A stretch of DNA of 64,000 nucleotides, taken from Zeugodacus cucurbitae. Taxonomy: Eukaryota; Arthropoda; Insecta; Diptera; Tephritidae. Of this stretch, positions 57,770 through 64,000 are shown one piece after another. Position numbers and translations under genes: made by a program. Positions within the stretch are counted from its first letter, which is position 1. The number at the start of each line of letters is the position of its first letter. The notes under the pieces are model-generated. The model searched no databases, was not told the DNA's origin, and was given only the letters and a program-made list of their open reading frames with translations. The DNA lies in assembly GCF_028554725.1 (NCBI RefSeq), contig NC_071667.1, positions 82,250,001 through 82,314,000 on the forward strand, given 5' to 3'.

Positions 57770-58030
57770 ATGCCTAAGCGTATGGACTTCGAACAGCAGT
57801 AAATATATAAATATGTTTGGAAAACTTTAACAGCATTGGCAGCAATGGGCGCTGCCAATTATTGCGAAATACATAAATTGAATAAATATCAACTTTACAA
57901 CCACTATATTACTTATAAATTTCAGCATTGCCCAACTTTTGGCAATAATTATGTGCTGTCAAAGACAAAAAAAATCGAAAAAGTGGAAAAAACGAGTAGC
58001 AAAGAAATTCAAGATAAACAGACACAGTAA
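57770..58030 (+). pseudogene. Possible broken ORF of unknown origin
   Basis: MPKRMDFEQQ from the ATG at 57,770 meets TAA at 57,800-57,802. The same frame is then open to 58,030 (IYKYVWKTLTALAAMGAANY, then CEIHKLNKYQLYNHYITY, FQHCPTFGNNYVLSKTKK and a Lys/Glu-rich end). A single in-frame stop in an otherwise protein-like frame suggests a decayed gene or TE fragment. No family is recognised. Confidence 0.25.
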
Positions 58031-58034
58031 AAGA

Positions 58035-59385
58035 ATTTTTTTGCGTATTGAGTGAGGAGCAATTCAGGTGGTGGTGAATGATAATGACTGCATGTACCTG
58101 TTGAATATAATTTTTTTTTATAAATTAAAATTTTTAACTTTTTAATTTTTGGGAAAAACTAAATTTTATACCCGAGTAAATGATAAAAAAACTAAATCTA
58201 CAACAACTATGATATAAACACATTTTCTTGTGCGTTCCATCAGCTGTGTTGTCGGCGGCAGTTGTTGTACCTTGCTTGCTACTCAGTTCTTGCTGTTGTA
58301 TGCCAAATGAATGTGGCAGCCATCACAGCCAGCAGGCGGCACTTGATACTCTGCCACGATCATCATGCGCCGTTAAGCGAACGCTTTGCAGCATTATTCC
58401 GGCTAAACAATGTGCTCTTTTGCTTACTAAATACTAAATACTTTTTGTTGCTTCTTGATTACTTGTGATTTTCTTTCTTTCTTTTTTTTTTTGTAAACAC
58501 CCCAGCATTTAACATTTAATATTATTATTCGCTCTTATTTTGATTGTTGTTGTTGCTGTTGTTGTATTGTATCTTTTTGGATTTTGGCACGTACCCAACT
58601 GACATTGACTGATGCATAGTATAGAGTCTGCCCCAGAGCTTCCAATGGCTTGTGTGGGTTAATGTTTTGCTCTGCGGTGTGTACTCGTATAGTAGACACG
58701 GATGTGCTTAAATATATTCATATGTTTGTATGTATATAAGTATGCATCTTTACAATTTAATTCTTCTTCCAAATGTCTGCATTTATATGTATGTATGCGA
58801 GTTGGCTTAACCATTCACCCATAGACATCTACACTTTAGTCTGCAGCAATATCAGCAGTCAAGCATTTCCTACATAGTACCTACATTCGATCTGTTCAGC
58901 TTCATTGAGTTGATTGTGACGCCGCCGTAATTGTTGTTGAAAGGCAGCAATGCCCGGCAGGCGGCAAGCGTGAGTGGAATCGCATCGAAAATATTTTCAA
59001 GATTTTCGCAAATATACTATATTCAAATATATTATTAATGAATTTTTGGCTTTAAATGCTTATTTATTGAAAATAATGCGAAATATGAAATGCTCGTGGT
59101 ATTTGATATAGGATGTACTTGAAATTTTTGTTTACCATTTGAGTCCAGTCCAGTCGAGAGCTGGTCTAGACATCCGGTTGGAGTAGTTTACAACACTTGT
59201 AACTTGAAATTGTATTGTTAAATAAGAGCAAACTATTGGAGAATTATTTCAAAATATACCGTGAGAGTATTTTCGACGCTTATTCAAATATTCGAAATTT
59301 TAAAATACTTTTTCGAATTTTTTCGAATTTTCGAAAACTTTAAACAAGCAATTCGAATTTCACTCCATTGAATTCCGATTATAAA
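58035..59385. other. Non-coding stretch
   Basis: A balanced block at 58,220-58,440 is followed by TTGTTG runs (58,542-58,567) and ATGT-rich sequence. At 59,270-59,350 the TTCGAA-type words seen at 27-28 kb recur. No gene is supported. Confidence 0.45.
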
Positions 59386-59810
59386 GGGTGATACAAGTAG
59401 AGGTATTTTTAGAATAGTTTTTTTACGGATACGCTATTTTTGTCCAGCCAGGATAACCGACTATTTGATGCCACAAATTGCAGCTCGTGATCTCGACGAC
59501 ATTTGGTTTCAACAAGACAACGTCACTTCCCACACATCGCATCAATCAATGGATTTATAGAGAGAACACTTCGGTCGAATATCCACCAAGATCGTGTGAT
59601 ATCACACAGTTAGATTATTTCTTGTGAGAATATGTAGAGTCTAAAGTCTATGCGGACGGTTGCGCTTCGATTTAGGCCTTGGCGCAAACCATCAAGCGTG
59701 TCATTCGCCAGTTACCAGTCGAAAGGCTCGAACGATTCATCGAAAATTGGACTCAACGGGTGGACAATATTCGGATTATTGCTCGATAACTCGAATAAAA
59801 CTACCGTATT
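59386..59810 (+). mobile_element. Decayed DD41D-type transposase fragment
   Basis: The left edge AAAGGGTGATACAAGTAGAGG recalls the AAGGGTGATTTTTT end of the 28.4-kb element. The + strand frame reads ITDYLMPQIAARDLDDIWFQ, then QDNVTSHTSHQSMDL and a stop, REHFGRIS, a frame change, then PRSCDITQLDYFL, a stop, and ESKVYADG. It ends RLERFIENWTQRVDNIRIIA. The second (QQD) and third (LDYFL) catalytic aspartates are present. The first third of the gene is missing and several stops occur. It belongs to the same broad group as the 28.4-kb element but is much older and a different lineage. Confidence 0.78.
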
Positions 59811-59819
59811 GAGATCTTT

Positions 59820-61500
59820 CAGATCATAGAATTAACTCCATGTTCTAAATAAGTATTAAGCATTAAGAACACTATTGTTGATAACCTCAAAGATCCTTCC
59901 TTATTGTATAATTTTCTCTTTTTATTCCGTTTTTATCATTTCCTAGTTCTCTAACATTATGTATGCACAAAAATGAGTCAGTTCCCCCATGTCGCATACT
60001 ACCCAATGTAGCGTATTCGAAAAATGCACATTAATCTCACGGCATTTTCGATGGAAATTCAGCGTGTGTTTTCCGAGCATTTTCATTACTATGAATTTGT
60101 AAACAAAAATTCTGATTTTCTATTTAAATACGCCGAAATTGTTATTGTTCGCATGAGAAAAAAATTGGAGTTTTTATGTAATATATAAATAAATTTTCAA
60201 GTTGTTATACGCCGCTGAAATTTATGTTTAGATAAACAGTTTATTGTAAATTATGGCAGCTCAAGGTCACTTTCGGTGTAAATAATTTTCTGAAATTTTT
60301 GTAATAATGTGTAATGATGCATTTAATATGCTTAGAAAAAAACTTTAGACAACTTTTGATTTGTGTTATAAAAGTGAAATTGAGCAAAAATAAAGTAAGT
60401 GGGCTCAAAACATGAAATTTTGAAAAATTTTCATTTGAAAAACTTTATCTTTAATCATGGTAAAGTTAGTTTTGAGTTTAAAAAGCGTTGAAAATTTTCA
60501 CTTTTAAAACTAATAAATTATTAAGTATATCTTATTCATGAAAATTGGGCTCAAATGCCGGTTGATATTGTGGTTGACGAATTTCTTTAGCACTAGGTTC
60601 TTGGTACAGTATTAGCTATACAAATCTAACTAAATCAATCACCGGGCTAGTCAAATTGTTGAAAAGTGATCACTAAGAAGTTGCAAATCTACTCTCAGAT
60701 CTCAGAAAACCACTTTTGAGGGGTATCTCTACAAAAAAGCCTAGAAAGTGTTAAACGAAAATCTACCTTTTTTTTGAACCGAGCAGCAAAAGACCACTTG
60801 CTAAAGTAACAAAATACAAAAACACAAACTCCGAATCTCTTTCCAATCAGTTATATATATTAGTAAATAACTTCAATTCTAGTCCATTCTATTCTCCTCT
60901 AGTTCCGGAAAATCCCAAATAATTTTAAAAAATTCCTAAAAACCGTTGTTAGGGGTCTCTAAAAGTACAAATATCGAACTAAAATACCGTTAGTAGTACT
61001 GCAAAGCAAGAATTTTTAAGAATCTTCCGAGTAACTCATTTTATTTTTGTAATTATTTATGCCTTCCAGTGACATCTATGTAAACCCACGCTTTTTCCAA
61101 TTGCGTCTTGACTACTTTAAATGCACAATCTGCGTTGATTACTTACAATTGTAATTTATGGCGCTTTCCACGGCCTTTAATGCACAATTCACTGCGAGAA
61201 TCTTCTAGACACAGCCGGCTTACAGCCTTCACACTGAACTTTTGCGCGCATCCAGTAAATTGACGACTGTGGTCGGCATGCCCTTACTTTCGTTCGTTAG
61301 TTATTTTGTGATGACTTACTGGTCATGCAACAATAACAAAAAAAAACTCGATTTTCTTAAATTACTGCTTGAGTCACACTTTAAGCTGCCACTAAATTAA
61401 TACACTGCCTTGTTGTTGTTTCACTTTAATTATTCATTCAATTATTATGATTAATTTGTTAAAAATTTCTAACTAAAAGCATAATTGTATGAATGTAAAA
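59820..61500. other. AT-rich non-coding stretch
   Basis: No gene, element or strong repeat is recognised. Confidence 0.5.
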
Positions 61501-61524
61501 TCGTTAACGAGCCGTACACACACC

Positions 61525-61720
61525 GGCGACTGCGTCGTGTTGGAAGCGTACTGTCGATCTAACGCTCGATCGCTACTGCTTGTAGTTACTTAGTTACTTG
61601 GCCAATACGCAGCCATACGTAGAGAGACACGTTCGACCGACGGCGCACACTTGTAGCGACTGAGGCGTCAGTCCATTCGACCAGCCAGCGACGTCTTGGC
61701 GAGATGTCGTGCATCAACGC
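61525..61720 (-). promoter_or_regulatory. GC-rich block, possible distal promoter/first exon of the minus-strand gene
   Basis: The block is much GC-richer than its surroundings. On the minus strand it contains GCCTCAGTCGCTACAAG, with an initiator-like TCAGTC, and runs to a possible donor (TCGCCG|GTGTGTGTACGG) near 61,525. There is no TATA box and no long coding frame, as for many housekeeping or developmental fly promoters. Assignment to the coiled-coil gene 9 kb away rests only on orientation. Confidence 0.3.
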
Positions 61721-62290
61721 TGTAGCATCATATTGCCCCAGCGGCCGCACCGCGCCTGCATCCGCATCCACCCACCCGGCTTGATGCTACTTGAGAGCAC
61801 TTTTGCAACACCAACAACAACACACATGTGTACATATTGTACGTACAAATGACAACAACGCTGACTTGTTGTTGTTGTTGTTGGCGTACGCAAGGGGTTG
61901 GGGACAGCTGAAACATGGAACGCCAAATGCGAGATAGAAATTGAAAGCGCTTAGCGGCGATCATCCACATTCTGAGTACCAGAAAAACACAGCGCTGCGG
62001 TGCTCACTTGCCGGCCGCCGTATATACATACATACGTCAGTGTGTATGTGTGGAGGAGTGTGCAATTGTAGGTATGTCGACAAATGTGTAGGCATTAGCA
62101 TTTGATATTTGTAGTTGCTATTTGTAGTTGCTATTTGTACGCACAGTGGCGGCACGTGTCTACATACATATTTATATATAATTTATATATGAATGTGCAT
62201 AGTGTGGTCCAAATGCTGTTTCTTTTGGCATCTACAATCGACGTTGCCACTTTTTAGTGACATTTTGTCTTCAAAATGTCCAAATAATTC
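61720..62290. other. Non-coding stretch with microsatellites
   Basis: It contains (TTG)n at 61,868-61,882, CAACAACA at 61,810-61,822, and a direct repeat TTTGTAGTTGCTA at about 62,108-62,137. No gene is seen. Confidence 0.5.
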
Positions 62291-62299
62291 AATTCTAGG

Positions 62300-63333
62300 G
62301 TTCGGCGTGTTGTTATGGGCTTGGCGATTTCGTTTGTTAAAAGCTCACACTTTGTTTCTGGTTCGTGAATTATTATTATTGGCCAAAACCAATACTGTAA
62401 CGATGCTCCAGCTTCCATATTCGCCAGTTATGACTCCATGGGAAGTTTTCCTATTTCCAAAAATAAAGAGAACCCTTAAGGCAGTAGTCTGCTTTAGAAG
62501 CCGAAAAAAGTTTTTTTTTAGCAATTTTTTTTTGAAAGAGAAGGAAATTATTGCCGTAAACGGAATTTTAAGACGATAGTGTACTATACTTAAGACTTAA
62601 TTTTTTCAAAGTTGTAAGTATTTTTCTGGAGCGCCTGGAGTCTGCACTTGTAAATCGGTGCCGGTGATGGAGGTCGTGCGATGCATCTGAAACAGTGGAA
62701 CCAAATTTTTTTTTTAATTTTTATAAGTTTCTGTTCTTTATGAACTAAAAACATACCGAAGAAGATTCCAAATTTTTTCGAAGTTTGAAAAAAAATTCAC
62801 TTTTTTAAGAAAAAAATTGACTTTAAGTTGCAAAACAAGTAGTTTAAATAATACTTTTGTCCAACTTTCAAATAGAAGATAATTTAATACTGAAGCTAGA
62901 ACAGTTTGGTTTTTTTCGATCGGACATATATTCTTTTTGCTATCGCCGGCACCGTATTCTAACACTTGTGAAAATGAAAAGTCGAGAAAACGCGCTTTAA
63001 AGGTCTGCCTGAGCATTCGCACCTGCTCGACGTTCGGCCACTAAAACTGCTCTAGCTTCGAAAATATGTCGAATTGGCATCTGGAATTTTAAAGACATAT
63101 TCTTGAATAGTTTTGGAAGAGATTTAAAACAAAACAAAAAAATCGACTTTTTGAAGATTGTAAAGCCTACTGCCTCAAGAGCTGTCGAGAAATTTCTGAA
63201 AAAATCGAGTTTGAGAAGTGTTTCGACTATTGGAAGAAGGGCTGACATACATAAGTGCATAAGAATGAATAATTTTTTTTTTTTTGTGAATAACGAAAAT
63301 TCCCAATTATTTTTGGAAAATACCTCGTATAAT
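62300..63333 (+). mobile_element. TIR element (copy 3) interrupted by about 600 bp of other sequence
   Basis: The first part (62,300-62,490) matches copy 2: GGCTTGGCGATTTCGTTTGT, TTAAAAGCTC, then LAKTNTVTMLQLPYSPVMTP and FLFPKIKRTLK. The matching last part begins at about 63,185 (GAGTTTGAGAAGTGTTTCGAC) and ends in the family terminus, inverted as TACGAGGTATTTTCCAAAAA at 63,333. The DNA between, about 62,540-63,160, has no counterpart in copies 1 and 2 and is probably an insertion. It is A/T-run rich with a GC-richer core. The left terminal repeat is not recognisable. Confidence 0.65.
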
Positions 63334-63339
63334 CCAGAT

Positions 63340-64000
63340 TAAATTATCCTCTAAGTTTTTGAAAATTAAGTAGTTCATTCTAATCTATAATTTCTTCTGA
63401 AAAATGACCAATCCCCAGGTTAATATATTTAGTTACTAACAAACAGCCACTTAGTCGAGTTTGTATTCCAGCTGCCTTTGGTAAACCTTTAAACGACTCA
63501 AAGCAGACTACGATTCCTCGGTTTATTTACTTAAATCAGATACAGTCCTACCGGATCATAGATGATCTTTATAGGTTTTTTCATGTACCAAAAGTCACTT
63601 AAATCATACTTGCCTGCATGCTACCTTTCTAGCATAGCAAAAAATCTGACTTAGTATCAGGAGAGTTTATTTTATTAGATCACATGAGGTGTTCTATTAT
63701 CAACTTCCAGCGATCACGTGATCTTACAACCCTTTATATATAGTCGACAATGAATTAATAGTGTCCAGTCTGTGATCTTACAACTGATTCCCTAATCATT
63801 AAAAAAAAAAATTTATTTGATGTTTTCGAACCACCTTGTGTGCAAAACTATCTGGCATGATCAGCAAGAAAATGAACAGCAACAACAACACCAAACTAAA
63901 TTTCGCAGCCCAGAAATGAGTTCTGCAGGATGGAGGTAATAAAAATATAAACAAAACAAGAAGAAGAAAGTGTGCTGCCACATATCGCGAGAGCGAACAA
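63340..64000. other. AT-rich non-coding stretch
   Basis: No gene is recognised. (CAA)n at 63,879-63,890 and an A-run at 63,800-63,810 are the only repeats. Confidence 0.5.

Noticed and set aside
1..64000. Search by eye for LTR retrotransposons, CRISPR arrays, tRNA/rRNA genes and viral insertions
   Set aside because: No gag/pol motifs with flanking LTRs, no regular spacer-repeat array, no GGTTCGAATCC-type tRNA arm in context and no recognisable viral protein were seen.

Overview
The window looks like nuclear DNA of a higher fly, most likely a tephritid fruit fly. It is AT-rich and full of CAA/TTG, CA/GT and AT microsatellites. Its one clear gene has many small introns with fly-type GTAAGT/GTGAGT donors. 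Its transposon remnants are typical of such genomes: mariner, a DD41D (rosa-type) element, a pogo-like MITE and non-LTR retrotransposon pieces. The species assignment is inference. I saw no bacterial or viral genes, CRISPR array, tRNA or rRNA.

The best supported gene is on the minus strand at 35,489-51,842. A single 4-kb first coding exon encodes a very long low-complexity, charged, Ser- and Gln-rich region. After an intron of about 7.2 kb, eleven short exons encode a long coiled coil that ends in an acidic tail. All eleven junctions carry usable splice sites and agree in phase. The summed coding length is 6,219 nt, exactly 2,073 codons including the stop. The C-terminal part resembles FAM184-type coiled-coil proteins as I recall them, but that family call is tentative. 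A 36-bp exon at 52.3 kb and a GC-rich block at 61.5-61.7 kb may be its upstream non-coding exons. A hydrophobic, phase-compatible alternative last exon lies at 37.3-37.6 kb.

The left half (1-34 kb) is mostly non-coding and reads like long introns or regulatory DNA of neighbouring genes, interrupted by TE debris. The TE debris comprises a non-LTR reverse transcriptase tail at 3.1 kb, a broken mariner at 7.56-8.71 kb, three non-LTR RNase H/C-terminal fragments at 19.4, 22.4 and 25.4 kb, a pogo-like MITE at 27.4 kb, and an internally deleted DD41D element with an intact 237-codon frame at 28.4-29.3 kb. Several short exon-like segments with good splice sites (18.46, 30.82, 31.54 and 31.85 kb) suggest that parts of other genes are present; they are reported at low confidence.

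The right end (52-64 kb) is mostly non-coding. It holds two more members of a short TIR element family (the third is at 32.7 kb), a decayed DD41D-like transposase at 59.4 kb, and a compact + strand promoter at 54.4 kb combining a CRE, an E-box and a TATA box. No new defence or mobile system was found. The points most worth following are the architecture and possible membrane-tailed isoform of the coiled-coil gene, the DD41D element that kept its frame while losing its DNA-binding region, and the cryptic exon islands.
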